From Prescottella equi (GTDB lineage: Bacteria; Actinomycetota; Actinomycetes; Mycobacteriales; Mycobacteriaceae), in NCBI RefSeq assembly GCF_020171745.1, contig NZ_JAIVAH010000018.1, positions 310,001 to 374,000 on the forward strand: a stretch of DNA of 64,000 bases, in the 5' to 3' direction. The position numbers were made by a program, and so were the translations under genes. Positions 1 through 7,692 of the stretch are shown piece by piece; position 1 is the stretch's first letter, and each line of letters opens with the position of its first letter. A model generated the notes under the pieces. It made no database searches. It saw only the letters and a list, made by a program, of their open reading frames with translations, and was not told where the DNA came from.

Positions 1-518
1 ATCAATTCGGCCGCGTGCGGTAGCACCGGACGCGGACCGATGGTGTCGACGGCCAACCGCCGGATTGCACGGTTGAGCCTGCTCGAGGCTTTCGTCACGG
101 CCGACCAGTCCCAGTCCGCGGGGTCGCCCAGTTCCGGATACGTTGCGGCCCAGGCACCGGCACGCTTGACCGTGTTGTGGTTGGTGCGACTCCGACGCAA
201 CTCACCTCGCCACGGACCGCCATAGTCGAGCTGGATGAGCCCCCAGCCTTCGCAGGTGTACCGGAAATCCGCGGCATCACTGCCGTCCGGTTCCAGATCG
301 ATCCGGCTCGCCAGCGGCTCCGGACCTGATCCCGAAACGAGCAGCATGAGAGATCGCCCCTGTCGACAGTCGGGGACGTCTGCGGCGGCCGAGAATTCCC
401 TCAGGTCCGCGCCGGGCTCGGAATCGGCCTCGAAGACGCGGAACAGTCCTGTCTCGAAGACCGCCCCCACCACTGCCCGCCAGTCGCCGTCAGCTGCATA
501 GAAGTCCAGATTCGGCAC
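1..518 (-). CDS. hypothetical protein, C-terminus cut by the window edge
   Basis: An open minus-strand frame runs from a GTG at 518 to the window edge without a stop, about 172 codons. It reads as a genuine soluble protein: acidic and rich in W, D and E, with segments such as DFYAADGDWRAVVGAVFETG near the start and YTCEGWGLIQLDYGGPWRGE in the middle. GC-rich third positions fit coding. I do not recognise the family. It follows the HAD phosphatase gene by 55 bases on the same strand and may be co-transcribed with it. No strong ribosome-binding site is seen, and an earlier in-frame start is possible because no stop lies directly upstream. Confidence 0.55.
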   Translation of the reverse strand, partial: MPNLDFYAADGDWRAVVGAVFETGLFRVFEADSEPGADLREFSAAADVPDCRQGRSLMLLVSGSGPEPLASRIDLEPDGSDAADFRYTCEGWGLIQLDYGGPWRGELRRSRTNHNTVKRAGAWAATYPELGDPADWDWSAVTKASSRLNRAIRRLAVDTIGPRPVLPHAAEL

Positions 519-573
519 CGGCCCACTATGCCACCGAAATCGGCGTTCCCGACCGGCGCTCGCCGCAAGCCCG

Positions 574-1245
574 TCAGAGCAGATCGGCCAGCGGACTGCG
601 ACCGAGTTCGTGGCGCAGCGCGTCGACGTCGTCGCAGCAGTGGTCGGCGCCCGCCTCGGCGAGTTCCCCGCGTGAGATCCCACCGCTGAGGACCCCGACG
701 GTGGGCAGTCCCACAGCCCGGCATGCACGCATGTCCCAGACGCTGTCGCCCACGAAAACCGCCCTGCGCGCATCGGTTCCGGCACGTTCCAGCGCGATCT
801 GCACGATCGTGGGGTCGGGTTTCGCGGTCTCGACGTCCTCGCCGCTCGTGACCGCGTACAGCACGGATTCGCTGTCGAGCAGTCGACGGAGGATGGCCAA
901 CTCGTCGGCGGGCGCGGACGTCGCCAACACCACTCGCAGGCCGCTTTCGTGCAGTTGCGCGAGGATCTCCCGTGCACCGGGCAGCAGCCGCAACTGATCC
1001 GCGGCGTTCTTGTAGAAACGCGAGTGCCCTTCGTCGACACGATCGGCGGTGTCATCGTCGATCCCGGGACACACGCCGCGGATCAGACTCGAGCCGTCCA
1101 TTCCGATGGCGCGGTGGATCCGCCACGTGGGCACGGTCAGGCCCGCGTCGGTGAACGCGCGGTGCCACGCGTCAGCATGCAGGTAATTCGAGTCGACGAG
1201 CGTGCCGTCGATGTCGAACAGCACCGCTGCGGGAAATTCGGACAT
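574..1245 (-). CDS. HAD-superfamily phosphatase (phosphoglycolate phosphatase / beta-phosphoglucomutase type)
   Basis: A 223-residue haloacid-dehalogenase-like hydrolase. All four HAD motifs are visible: the nucleophile motif DIDGT at residues 11-15, the Thr/Ser of motif II near 109-110 (VVLATSA), the motif III lysine in AKPDP near 142, and the acidic motif IV GDSVWD at 166-171. A helical cap lies between motifs I and II (about residues 20-85), as in subfamily I enzymes that act on small phosphorylated sugars or phosphoglycolate. Length is normal for the family. The substrate cannot be read from sequence. The truncated gene that follows lies on the same strand. Confidence 0.85.
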   Translation of the reverse strand: MSEFPAAVLFDIDGTLVDSNYLHADAWHRAFTDAGLTVPTWRIHRAIGMDGSSLIRGVCPGIDDDTADRVDEGHSRFYKNAADQLRLLPGAREILAQLHESGLRVVLATSAPADELAILRRLLDSESVLYAVTSGEDVETAKPDPTIVQIALERAGTDARRAVFVGDSVWDMRACRAVGLPTVGVLSGGISRGELAEAGADHCCDDVDALRHELGRSPLADLL

Positions 1246-1350
1246 CTCGACCCACGCCCCTCACGTCCATCGTGTGCGCCGCGCGCGTTCTCTCAGGCTA
1301 ACGGGACCGGGCCGACCCTGCGCGGCTGCTGCCGTGTCCGGCACGCCACC

Positions 1351-1521
1351 TCAGACGGAGTGGACGTGCGCCCGCACGCCGTGCACGCCGAACAGGATGA
1401 GGAGCTCGACCGCACCGCCGTCGGCGCTGTCGGGGCCCGACCGTGCCGAGTACGTCCTCCGCTGCGGGGTCCATCCGATCAGGTCGCCTTGCCAGAACCG
1501 CAAGTTCGCGTGCCGAATCAC
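1351..1521 (-). CDS. short unrecognised protein, about 56 residues
   Basis: A short minus-strand frame from GTG 1521 to a TGA at 1351-1353 lies in the otherwise empty gap between the HAD gene and the DinB-type gene. It reads MIRHANLRFWQGDLIGW, then an arginine/serine-rich centre, then GAVELLILFGVHGVRAHVHSV minus its first residues. The last third looks like a beta strand-rich domain end, and codon third positions are mostly G or C. No good ribosome-binding site precedes the GTG, and another in-frame GTG lies 9 bases upstream. I do not recognise a family. It may be a short real gene or the remnant of a longer one. Confidence 0.4.
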   Translation of the reverse strand: MIRHANLRFWQGDLIGWTPQRRTYSARSGPDSADGGAVELLILFGVHGVRAHVHSV

Positions 1522-1572
1522 CGGGTGCACGGCAAGACTGGGGCGTCCGAGTCAACGACGAAGGAGACCACC

Positions 1573-2070
1573 ATGCCGACCTCACGCGTCGTGCGCCGCG
1601 CCGACACCCCACCTCCGCGCGCCGGGAACAGCGAGTCCGAGACCCTGCGCGCCTTCCTCGACTATCTCCGGGCTTCCCTGGTCGCCAAGGTCGAGGACGC
1701 ACCCGAACCACAGGTCCGGACCGCCGGGGTGCCGTCGGGCACGAACCTGCTGGGTCTGCTGAACCATCTGACTTGCGTCGAGCGTTCGCTCTTCCTCGGC
1801 GAGCGAGTCACCAACTGGAAGGCGACCTTTCACGCGCCGAAGTCGGCCACGGTGGCCGACGTGGCCGCCCGTTACCGCGACGCCGTCCGGGAGTCGAACA
1901 CTGTGCTGGACGAATGCACCGATCTCGGTGCGCCGGTCCCGCGCCCGCGGGACAACGATCGCGCACCGAGTGTCCGCTGGGCCCTGACCCACATGATCGA
2001 GGAGACCGGCCGGCACGCCGGTCACGCCGACATCCTCCGCGAGCTGATCGACGGTGCGACCGGACGCTGA
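1573..2070 (+). CDS. DinB/DUF664 family protein (putative mycothiol-dependent metalloenzyme)
   Basis: A 165-residue DinB-fold protein of the actinobacterial DUF664 type. The metal-site histidines of the four-helix bundle are visible: H65 in LLNHLTCVE, and H148 and H151 in the C-terminal signature ETGRHAGHAD. Relatives bind a divalent metal and several act as mycothiol-dependent S-transferases or detoxification enzymes; the substrate here is unknown. The ATG at 1573 was chosen because GGAG lies about 8 bases upstream, although the frame stays open much further back. It is alone on its strand, convergent with the GlcG/HbpS-like gene. Confidence 0.8.
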   Translation: MPTSRVVRRADTPPPRAGNSESETLRAFLDYLRASLVAKVEDAPEPQVRTAGVPSGTNLLGLLNHLTCVERSLFLGERVTNWKATFHAPKSATVADVAARYRDAVRESNTVLDECTDLGAPVPRPRDNDRAPSVRWALTHMIEETGRHAGHADILRELIDGATGR

Positions 2071-2092
2071 GAACCGGGATCCGGCAGCGCGA

Positions 2093-2509
2093 TCAGTCGG
2101 CGGCCAGCCCCGCCTTCGCGTAGGCGACGTCCTCGTCCGGCTGGGCGCCGCTGACGCCGATCCCGCCCACGACCTCGCCGTCGACGACGACGGGCAGCCC
2201 GCCGGGCAGCGTCGTCAGGGACTGCGCGGCCTGGCCGTCGATCAGCTCGACGAGCGCGGGGTGCGCGTCGGCGAGTCCCGAGTAGGCGGTGGTGGGGATG
2301 CCGATCAGCGCGGAGGTGGCGGCCTTGGCGCGCGCCACCCCGGCGGTGAACCACGCGGCACCGTCGTCGCGGACCACCAGCAGGTCGTGACCACGCGTGT
2401 CCACGACGGCGACGCTCACCCGGTTGCCGCCCTGGCGGGCCGCCGCGATCGCCGTGTCCGCCACACGCCGTGCCGTCGCCAGATCCAGGGGTACCTGCTT
2501 GCCTGCCAT
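2093..2509 (-). CDS. GlcG/HbpS-like heme-binding family protein
   Basis: A 138-residue protein of the GlcG/HbpS (DUF336) family: an alpha/beta fold with LATARRVADTAIAAA at the start, RVSVAVVDTRGHDLLVVRDD in the middle and the glycine-rich GGLPVVVDGEVVGGIGVSG near residue 110. HbpS of Streptomyces binds heme outside the cell; many homologues are small cytoplasmic proteins beside oxidoreductases, and no signal peptide is seen here. ATG 2509 is favoured over an upstream in-frame start because GGGAGG sits just before it. It is probably the last gene of the operon with the monooxygenase and SDR upstream, so it may be an accessory or cofactor-binding protein for that pathway. Confidence 0.8.
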   Translation of the reverse strand: MAGKQVPLDLATARRVADTAIAAARQGGNRVSVAVVDTRGHDLLVVRDDGAAWFTAGVARAKAATSALIGIPTTAYSGLADAHPALVELIDGQAAQSLTTLPGGLPVVVDGEVVGGIGVSGAQPDEDVAYAKAGLAAD

Positions 2510-2608
2510 CGAACGTCCTCCCACTTTCGGTCTCGTCGACCCTCGATCAAACACGACTCCCGCCGAACCCCATTCCCGCGGGGAGGGATTCGACGGGAGC
2601 CGGTGCCG

Positions 2609-4393
2609 TCAGTCCAGCGCGGGCAGTTCCGGCAGTTCGACGCCGGCCAGGTCGGCCTGGATCTGCAGCGCCAGGTACTTGCTGTAGTTGCGGACCAGCA
2701 TGAAGTTGCCGCCGTGGATCCAGAACCGGTCGTGGCCGGAACGTCGCCACACCGAACGCAGCTCGCCCTCGTCGTCGAGACCCCACACGGGCCCGCAGGC
2801 GTCGGCGACCGCATCGCCGAGCACCCGCCGCGCGGTGTCCAGGACGCCGCGGAAACCGGTGGCGCACACGATCGTGTCGGCCGGGACGCGGGTGCCGTCG
2901 GCCATCACCAGCCCGTCCGCGTCCAGGTGATCGATCGTCCCGGAGACCAACCCGATCCGGCCGTCCACGATCATCGGCGAGGCACCCACGTCGATGTAGT
3001 AGCCGCCGTTGCGGGTGAGGAACAGCATCATCACGCCGGTCCCGTCCGGGCCGAGGTCGTGCGTGAAGCCGCGGGCGGTGAGCCCGTCCAACAGTTCACG
3101 ATCGTGCTCGGCGATCATGCCCACACCCATCCGCAGCCCGGCCACGAACTGCGGATCCAGCCGGGCGGTGGCGGCGTCGAGCAGATCCGCGACCTCGGTC
3201 GAAGTCTCCTCTCCGTAGCGCAGCCGGCCCCGATCCGACAGCGCCTGCCCGCTGACCACGTGCGTGGGGCCGCGCTGGATCAGCGTGACCTGCGCCCCGG
3301 ATTCGTGGAGATCCTGGGCGATGTCGTGGCCGCTGTTGCCGGTGCCGATCACCACGGTGCGGGTGCCGCGTCGCGCGGGCTCGGTCCGGTACCCGCTCGA
3401 GTGCAGCAGTTCCCCGGCGAAGTCGTCGGCGCCCGTGAACGTGGGCATCACCGGTTCGGTGCCGCTGAGCCCGGTCGCCAGCACCAGATGCTGCGGGTGC
3501 AGCGTGCGTCGGGTTCCGTCGCGGTCCACGACGACGGTCCACCGCCGCGTGTCCGGGTCGAACGTGGACTCGACGATCTCCGTGCGATTCCAGACGTCGA
3601 GTTCCATTGCTCGGGAGTAGATCTCGAGCCAGTCCCCCATCTTGTCCTTGGGTGTGAACACCGGCCAGTTCGACGGGAACGGAAGCAGCGGCAGGTGGTT
3701 GGACCAGACGGCGTCGTGCAGCACCAGCGAGTCGTATCGTCCGCGCCAGTTGTCGCCGACCCGATCGGCCCGGTCGACCAGCAGGGTCCGGACGCCGAGC
3801 ACGCCCAACTGCGCGGCCAGCGCGAGGCCCGAGTGCCCGGCGCCGATCACGAGGACGTCGGGATCGCCGTCGTGGCAGTCGAGTTCGCGGTCGCGGCGCG
3901 CCGACCAGTACTCGATGCGATCCGCCGGCATCTCGGTGCCCTCCGGGCGACGGGGTCCGACGGCCGGTTCGCGTCCGGCCAGCGAGTCGAGGGTGGTGAG
4001 CAGGTTTCGGGCCCGCCAGGTGCCGTCGTCGCAGACGAGCCGGGCGACGCCGCGCACGTGTCCGAGCCGGGTGTCGAAGCGGAACAGCAGTTGGATCGAG
4101 CCTGCGCCGGCAAGGCCTGGCAGCAGGACCGGCGGGGCGGCCGGATCCAGCCGCTCGTCGCGCACCTGTTGGGTGCGAGCGACGTCGAGCACCGCGCCGA
4201 TCCGGTCGACGCCGTGCAGGCTGCGCAGGTCGCCACTGAAGGCCAGCAGGTCACGCCACCACAGATCGGCGTGCAGGCTCACCTCGCGGCCGACGCCGAC
4301 GCGGAGCAGGTCCGCGAATCCGGTCAGCCACTGCTGCGCTACCGCGGCGACCGCGTCGGCGTCGAGCGAGGGGGATTCCAGTTGTGTCGTCAT
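2609..4393 (-). CDS. flavin-containing monooxygenase with N-terminal NTF2-like domain
   Basis: A 594-residue FAD- and NADPH-dependent oxygenase. Residues 1-150 form an NTF2/SnoaL-like domain rich in W, R and L. The flavoprotein part has the FAD dinucleotide motif GAGHSG at 184-189, a substrate-loop ATG-type motif (LATGLSGTEP near 306) and a second NADPH-binding motif GTGNSG at 350-355, as in class B flavoprotein monooxygenases. FAGELLHSSGY near 325 resembles the FMO/BVMO fingerprint, but the strict Baeyer-Villiger signature is not obvious. The gene starts 16 bases after the SDR gene, so both are probably one transcript. The substrate is unknown; oxygenation of a ketone, amine or apolar compound is plausible. 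Confidence 0.87.
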   Translation of the reverse strand: MTTQLESPSLDADAVAAVAQQWLTGFADLLRVGVGREVSLHADLWWRDLLAFSGDLRSLHGVDRIGAVLDVARTQQVRDERLDPAAPPVLLPGLAGAGSIQLLFRFDTRLGHVRGVARLVCDDGTWRARNLLTTLDSLAGREPAVGPRRPEGTEMPADRIEYWSARRDRELDCHDGDPDVLVIGAGHSGLALAAQLGVLGVRTLLVDRADRVGDNWRGRYDSLVLHDAVWSNHLPLLPFPSNWPVFTPKDKMGDWLEIYSRAMELDVWNRTEIVESTFDPDTRRWTVVVDRDGTRRTLHPQHLVLATGLSGTEPVMPTFTGADDFAGELLHSSGYRTEPARRGTRTVVIGTGNSGHDIAQDLHESGAQVTLIQRGPTHVVSGQALSDRGRLRYGEETSTEVADLLDAATARLDPQFVAGLRMGVGMIAEHDRELLDGLTARGFTHDLGPDGTGVMMLFLTRNGGYYIDVGASPMIVDGRIGLVSGTIDHLDADGLVMADGTRVPADTIVCATGFRGVLDTARRVLGDAVADACGPVWGLDDEGELRSVWRRSGHDRFWIHGGNFMLVRNYSKYLALQIQADLAGVELPELPALD

Positions 4394-4409
4394 GGGGCTT
4401 CCTTCTCGT

Positions 4410-5252
4410 TCAGCGGGTGGTGAACCCGGCGTCGACCTTGAGTTCGGTGCCGGTGACGTACCGCGCCTCCTCGGACGCGAGGAACAACACGGCGTGGGAG
4501 ACGTCCACCGGTTCCACCCACGGGACGGGGATCGCGTTGGCGCCCGCGAACAACGGGGCCACCTGCTCCTTGGTCGGGTGTTCGACGCCCGGGAGGAACA
4601 GCCCGAAGCAGCGGTCGTTGATGATCATGTCGGTGTCCGTCGCGCCGGGGTGGACGGTGTTGACCCGGATCCGATGCCCGCCGAGTTCGCCGACGAGGGT
4701 GCGCATCAGTCCGACGACGGCGTGCTTGCTGGCCCCGTAGGCGGCAGTCTTGGGTGACCCCTTGATGCCAGCGGTGGAACTGGTGATGACGATCGATCCG
4801 CCGTCACCCTGCTCGATCAGGTGCGGGATGGCGGCCTTGCACGTGTGCCAGACGCCCTTGAGGTTGATGTCGAGGACGTCGTCCCACTCGGCCTCGGTGA
4901 TCCGGTGCGCGGGTTCCCCGCTGATGAAGATGCCGGCGTTGGCCACCACGACGTCGATGCGTCCGAGTTCCGCGACACCGCGGTCGACGACCGCGCGCAC
5001 GGCGTCGAAGTCGCGGACGTCGGCCTTCTCGGCGACGATCCGGCGCCCGAGCGCCTCGACCCCGCGCACCATCTCCGCGAGATCCTCGGCGGTGGCGGGC
5101 GGATACAACGGGGTGACGGTGTCGATGCCGTCCGCGATGTCGAGGGCGATGATGTCGGCGCCCTCCTCCGCCAGCCGGAGCGCGTGACTGCGCCCCTGAC
5201 CGCGCGCCGCGCCGGTGACGAACGCGACCTTCCCAGCTACCCGTCCTGACAT
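4410..5252 (-). CDS. mycofactocin-coupled SDR oxidoreductase
   Basis: A 280-residue short-chain dehydrogenase. The Rossmann motif TGAARGQG lies at 13-20, NAG at 105-107, and the catalytic Ser 158/159, Tyr 172 and Lys 176 are in place. The [11 protein letters not shown] motif and the insertion after the second strand (ALDIADGIDTVTPLYPPAT followed by DLAEMV) are hallmarks of the mycofactocin-dependent SDR subfamily, whose bound nicotinamide is re-oxidised by the peptide-derived redox cofactor mycofactocin. It is the first gene of a minus-strand operon with the flavin monooxygenase. Likely role: oxidation of a secondary alcohol before or after the monooxygenase step. Confidence 0.88.
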   Translation of the reverse strand: MSGRVAGKVAFVTGAARGQGRSHALRLAEEGADIIALDIADGIDTVTPLYPPATAEDLAEMVRGVEALGRRIVAEKADVRDFDAVRAVVDRGVAELGRIDVVVANAGIFISGEPAHRITEAEWDDVLDINLKGVWHTCKAAIPHLIEQGDGGSIVITSSTAGIKGSPKTAAYGASKHAVVGLMRTLVGELGGHRIRVNTVHPGATDTDMIINDRCFGLFLPGVEHPTKEQVAPLFAGANAIPVPWVEPVDVSHAVLFLASEEARYVTGTELKVDAGFTTR

Positions 5253-5342
5253 GACACTCCTCCCGCGAAACCGGCAATTCGGTCCGGAAAGTAACGCCGA
5301 TCACATTCGGTGCCGTGAAGCACTCCCAGCCACCGAGACTAT

Positions 5343-5372
5343 TTCGTGGCCTGGATCACATCCGGCCACGAA
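5343..5372. promoter_or_regulatory. candidate operator: 9-bp inverted repeat between divergent genes
   Basis: TTCGTGGCC at 5343-5351 and GGCCACGAA at 5364-5372 form a perfect inverted repeat separated by 12 bases. It lies in the 308-base divergent gap between the SDR operon (minus) and the 38-residue peptide gene (plus), where a regulator site would be expected. The same half-site recurs at 33076-33084 upstream of an IclR gene. The rest of the gap shows no other gene. Confidence 0.4.
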
Positions 5373-5560
5373 GGGTGAAGTTGACGCGATCGGCCGATAT
5401 GTCAAGACGCCCGAATCACCCGGTCCTTCACCGCGTCTCGGCACGACAACCGGCGGTCGCGCCCGCTAGCTTCATCTCGCAACCTGCCGCGGTTTCGAAT
5501 GGTCATCCGTTCGAACTCGACATTCCTTGCAGTCCAAACACATTCGTCCAAGGGGTAAAC

Positions 5561-5677
5561 ATGGGTTCTCTCTCCGCGCTCGACCTGTTCAGCTTCGCGT
5601 TCGGCAGCTTCGCCGACTTCGTCGTCACCGAGGAGGGTTCGCTGAGCAAGCTCGACCTGTTCGCGGCCCTGAGCTGA
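5561..5677 (+). CDS. 38-residue hydrophobic peptide, candidate mycomembrane peptide
   Basis: ATG 5561 is preceded by AAGGGG at a good distance and the frame ends at 5677, followed 11 bases later by a perfect 14-bp hairpin, so it is a self-contained transcription unit. The peptide is rich in F, L, S and D, without lysine or arginine in its first half, and carries an internal repeat: LSALDLFSF near the N-terminus and LSKLDLFAA at the C-terminus. There is no classical signal peptide. Composition and size resemble the small PorA/PorH-type channel peptides of corynebacteria. The peptide at 52511-52603 shares the pattern (FFGAFSDLFGALDFFSG). Function is inferred, not shown. Confidence 0.6.
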   Translation: MGSLSALDLFSFAFGSFADFVVTEEGSLSKLDLFAALS

Positions 5678-5688
5678 CCAATGCGACG

Positions 5689-5722
5689 GGCTCCCGACCA
5701 TCACCTCCGATGGTCGGGAGCC
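5689..5722 (+). terminator. hairpin terminator of the peptide gene
   Basis: GGCTCCCGACCATC and GATGGTCGGGAGCC form a perfect 14-bp stem around a 6-base loop, 11 bases after the peptide stop codon. There is no long T run, as is common in high-GC actinobacteria. It could also serve the convergent gene ending at 5743. Confidence 0.8.
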
Positions 5723-5742
5723 TCGTCGTCTCCGCGGAACGA

Positions 5743-6054
5743 TCAGGGGCCGTGATGTTCAGGTGGACCCTGCGCGAGTTCCCGGCGCAACTGGGACACC
5801 TCGTCGACGATCATCCGCCGATCGTCGGCGGTGACACGGCGGAACTGCATGGCCATCACCGCGGACGCCTGAATTTGCGACCAGCCGTACTTCTCGCTCA
5901 ACGCGGCACGCGCGGCGTCCGCGTTCTCCGCCTGCATCAGCGTGGCCAGCACGTCCAGCGGATCGGCCACGGCCTCCGCACACGCCGAGATGAGATCCAG
6001 CCTCTCCCGCACGAGCCGCTCCCACTTCTGCGCCCACGGTTCGGCGTCGTCCAT
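5743..6054 (-). CDS. small GyrA-like helical protein
   Basis: A 103-residue helical protein. The segment from about residue 35 (DPLDVLATLMQAENADAARA, then YGWSQIQASAVMAMQFRRVTA) resembles the end of the DNA breakage-reunion domain of gyrase subunit A, where repeated helices of the type ASDTPEAARAGL / IQADAILDMQLRRL occur. The catalytic tyrosine region and the beta-pinwheel are absent, so it cannot be a topoisomerase. ATG 6054 has GGGGGAG directly upstream; an earlier in-frame start would run into the tRNA-Ser gene and is rejected. It lies downstream of tRNA-Ser and its terminator. Role unknown; it may bind gyrase or DNA. Confidence 0.7.
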   Translation of the reverse strand: MDDAEPWAQKWERLVRERLDLISACAEAVADPLDVLATLMQAENADAARAALSEKYGWSQIQASAVMAMQFRRVTADDRRMIVDEVSQLRRELAQGPPEHHGP

Positions 6055-6100
6055 GACTCCCCCTTGCATCCGGATTCTCGAGTGTCGCACCTCCGGAGAC

Positions 6101-6136
6101 AAAAGAAGCCTCCCATCTGCAAGCAGATGGGAGGCT
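6101..6136 (-). terminator. terminator of tRNA-Ser(CGA)
   Basis: AGCCTCCCATCTGC and GCAGATGGGAGGCT pair perfectly around a tiny loop. On the minus strand the stem is followed by TTCTTTT, giving a typical intrinsic terminator just after the tRNA 3' end. Confidence 0.85.
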
Positions 6137-6142
6137 CTTTGG

Positions 6143-6230
6143 CGGTGGCGGAGGGATTTGAACCCTCGGTACGGGGTTACCGTACACAGCATTTCGAGTG
6201 CTGCACCTTCGGCCGCTCGGACACGCCACC
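6143..6230 (-). tRNA. tRNA-Ser(CGA)
   Basis: The minus strand folds into a class II tRNA of 88 bases: acceptor GGTGGCG pairing with CGCCACC, anticodon loop CTCGAAA with anticodon CGA, a long variable arm and the T-loop GGTTCAAATCC. The CCA end is not fully encoded. It reads UCG serine codons. Confidence 0.95.
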
Positions 6231-6281
6231 GCCGAGAACTGTACCGGAGTCAGCGTTCAGCAAGAAATCGGCTGGTCAGGG

Positions 6282-6479
6282 CTACTTTCCGGTGAGTTTG
6301 TCCTTGATCGTGGAGGCGGCGTCCTTGACCTTTTCGCCCGCATCCTTGACCGCGGATTCGACCTGGTCGCCCTTGCCTTCGTTCTTCAGGTCCTCGTCGT
6401 CGGTCGCCTTGCCGGCGGCCTCCTTGGCCTTGCCGCCGAGGTCTTGCGCCTTGTTCTGAGCCTTGTCTGCGATTCCCAC
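6282..6479 (-). CDS. CsbD family stress protein
   Basis: A 65-residue, very hydrophilic, lysine/alanine/aspartate-rich protein starting MGIADKAQNKAQDLGGKAKE and ending in DKLTGK. This matches the CsbD-like family, small proteins induced by general stress in many bacteria, with no enzymatic role assigned. The start ATG at 6479 has a GGAGGTG-type ribosome-binding site. It lies just upstream of tRNA-Ser in its own direction. Confidence 0.85.
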   Translation of the reverse strand: MGIADKAQNKAQDLGGKAKEAAGKATDDEDLKNEGKGDQVESAVKDAGEKVKDAASTIKDKLTGK

Positions 6480-6625
6480 GAGTCACCTCCGTGAATCAGT
6501 GAATGAACCCTGCGGTCCCGGTGCCACACGAGCACCTACCTCCACGACACCACGATCCGCGCGATCCTGCCGGGGAACTCCGGGCTGCGCGGCCCACACA
6601 GACGGCATCGACCCTGGTCAGGTCG

Positions 6626-7084
6626 TCAGCGCTGCTCCTGAAAGAAACTTTCGAGAATGGCTGCACACTCGTGCTCGAGCACCCCGCCGCGCACCTCCGG
6701 GCGGTGCGTGAGGCGGCGGTCGCGGACCACGTCCCACAGCGAACCGACCGCGCCGGTCTTGGGCTCCCACGCCCCGAACACCACCCGCTTGACGCGGGCG
6801 AGCACCAGCGCGCCCGCGCACATCGTGCACGGTTCCAGCGTCACCGCGAGCGTCGCGCCCTCGAGCCGCCAGCCGTCGCCGTGCACGCGGGCCGCCGCGC
6901 GCAGGGCCAGGATCTCGGCGTGCGCGGTCGGGTCGGCCGCGGCCTCACGGGCATTCGCGGCACGCGCCAGTTCGACGCCGTCCGCGTCGAACACGACCGC
7001 GCCCACGGGTACGTCGGCGTCCGATGCCGCGGCCGCCGCGGAGAGCGCGGCGCGGATCATCCGCTCGTCGTCCTGCAGGGTCAC
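6626..7084 (-). CDS. tadA: tRNA-specific adenosine deaminase
   Basis: A 152-residue zinc deaminase that converts the wobble adenosine of tRNA-Arg(ACG) to inosine. The HAE motif at 55-57 supplies the zinc histidine and catalytic glutamate, and PCTMC at 85-89 supplies the two zinc cysteines. Size is normal for bacterial TadA. Its substrate, tRNA-Arg(ACG), is encoded in this window at 43896-43968. It starts 19 bases after the stop of the TadA-associated gene on the same strand, an arrangement conserved in actinobacteria (compare Rv3752c-Rv3753c). Confidence 0.95.
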   Translation of the reverse strand: MTLQDDERMIRAALSAAAAASDADVPVGAVVFDADGVELARAANAREAAADPTAHAEILALRAAARVHGDGWRLEGATLAVTLEPCTMCAGALVLARVKRVVFGAWEPKTGAVGSLWDVVRDRRLTHRPEVRGGVLEHECAAILESFFQEQR

Positions 7085-7103
7085 GCGTCGCTACCCGGCG
7101 GCG

Positions 7104-7643
7104 TCAGCGGGGAAGCTTGTCGAGCGTCGCCGACAGCTCGGACTCGAAACCGCAGCGCTGCGCGATCATCGCCAGCTGCTCGTCCGGGTACAGATCGGTC
7201 TCGGCGAGGATCACCCCGAGCACGGCGTCGGGCAGGCCCAGGTCGGACAGCAGACCGAGGTCGCCCTCCTCCCACGGCTCGACGTCGTCGAGCTCGTCCG
7301 GGTCGATGTCCGGGATCTCGACGTTGAGGGAATCGAGCACGTCGGCGGCGATGTCGTAGTCGATGGCCGCGGTCGCGTCGGAGATGAGCAGACGGGTGCC
7401 AGCCGGCGCGGGGCGGACGATGACGAAGAACTCCTCGTCGACGTCGAGCAGACCGAACACGGCACCCGAGCTGCGGAGCTCGAGCAGTTCCTTCTCCGCG
7501 ACCCGCAGACTGGTGAGCGCGCCACCGGTCAGAGCGGTGCACGTCCAGCGGCCTTCCTCACGGACGACGGCGATGCCGAAGCCGTCCAGATCCTCCATCG
7601 ACCCTGCGGAGGCGCTGTTGTCGTTCGCGCGCTGTGCACCCAT
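7104..7643 (-). CDS. TadA-associated conserved protein
   Basis: A 179-residue acidic protein (runs such as DIDPDELDDVEPWEEGD) without recognisable catalytic motif or membrane segment. It corresponds by position and character to the conserved actinobacterial tRNA adenosine deaminase-associated protein (Rv3753c type), always upstream of tadA. ATG 7643 starts MGAQRANDNS. The frame stays open far upstream on this strand, but that extension lies opposite tyrA and is discarded. It is divergent from tyrA with only 49 bases between the starts, so promoters overlap. Confidence 0.85.
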   Translation of the reverse strand: MGAQRANDNSASAGSMEDLDGFGIAVVREEGRWTCTALTGGALTSLRVAEKELLELRSSGAVFGLLDVDEEFFVIVRPAPAGTRLLISDATAAIDYDIAADVLDSLNVEIPDIDPDELDDVEPWEEGDLGLLSDLGLPDAVLGVILAETDLYPDEQLAMIAQRCGFESELSATLDKLPR

Positions 7644-7692
7644 GCGCGCAACGGTAGCCCGCGCGGTGCCAGTAACAGAAGTCCAGCGACGA

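Noticed and set aside
2054-4423. A 789-codon plus-strand frame opposite the flavin monooxygenase
   Set aside because: Composition is typical of an antisense shadow, and the minus strand carries clear FAD and NADPH motifs.
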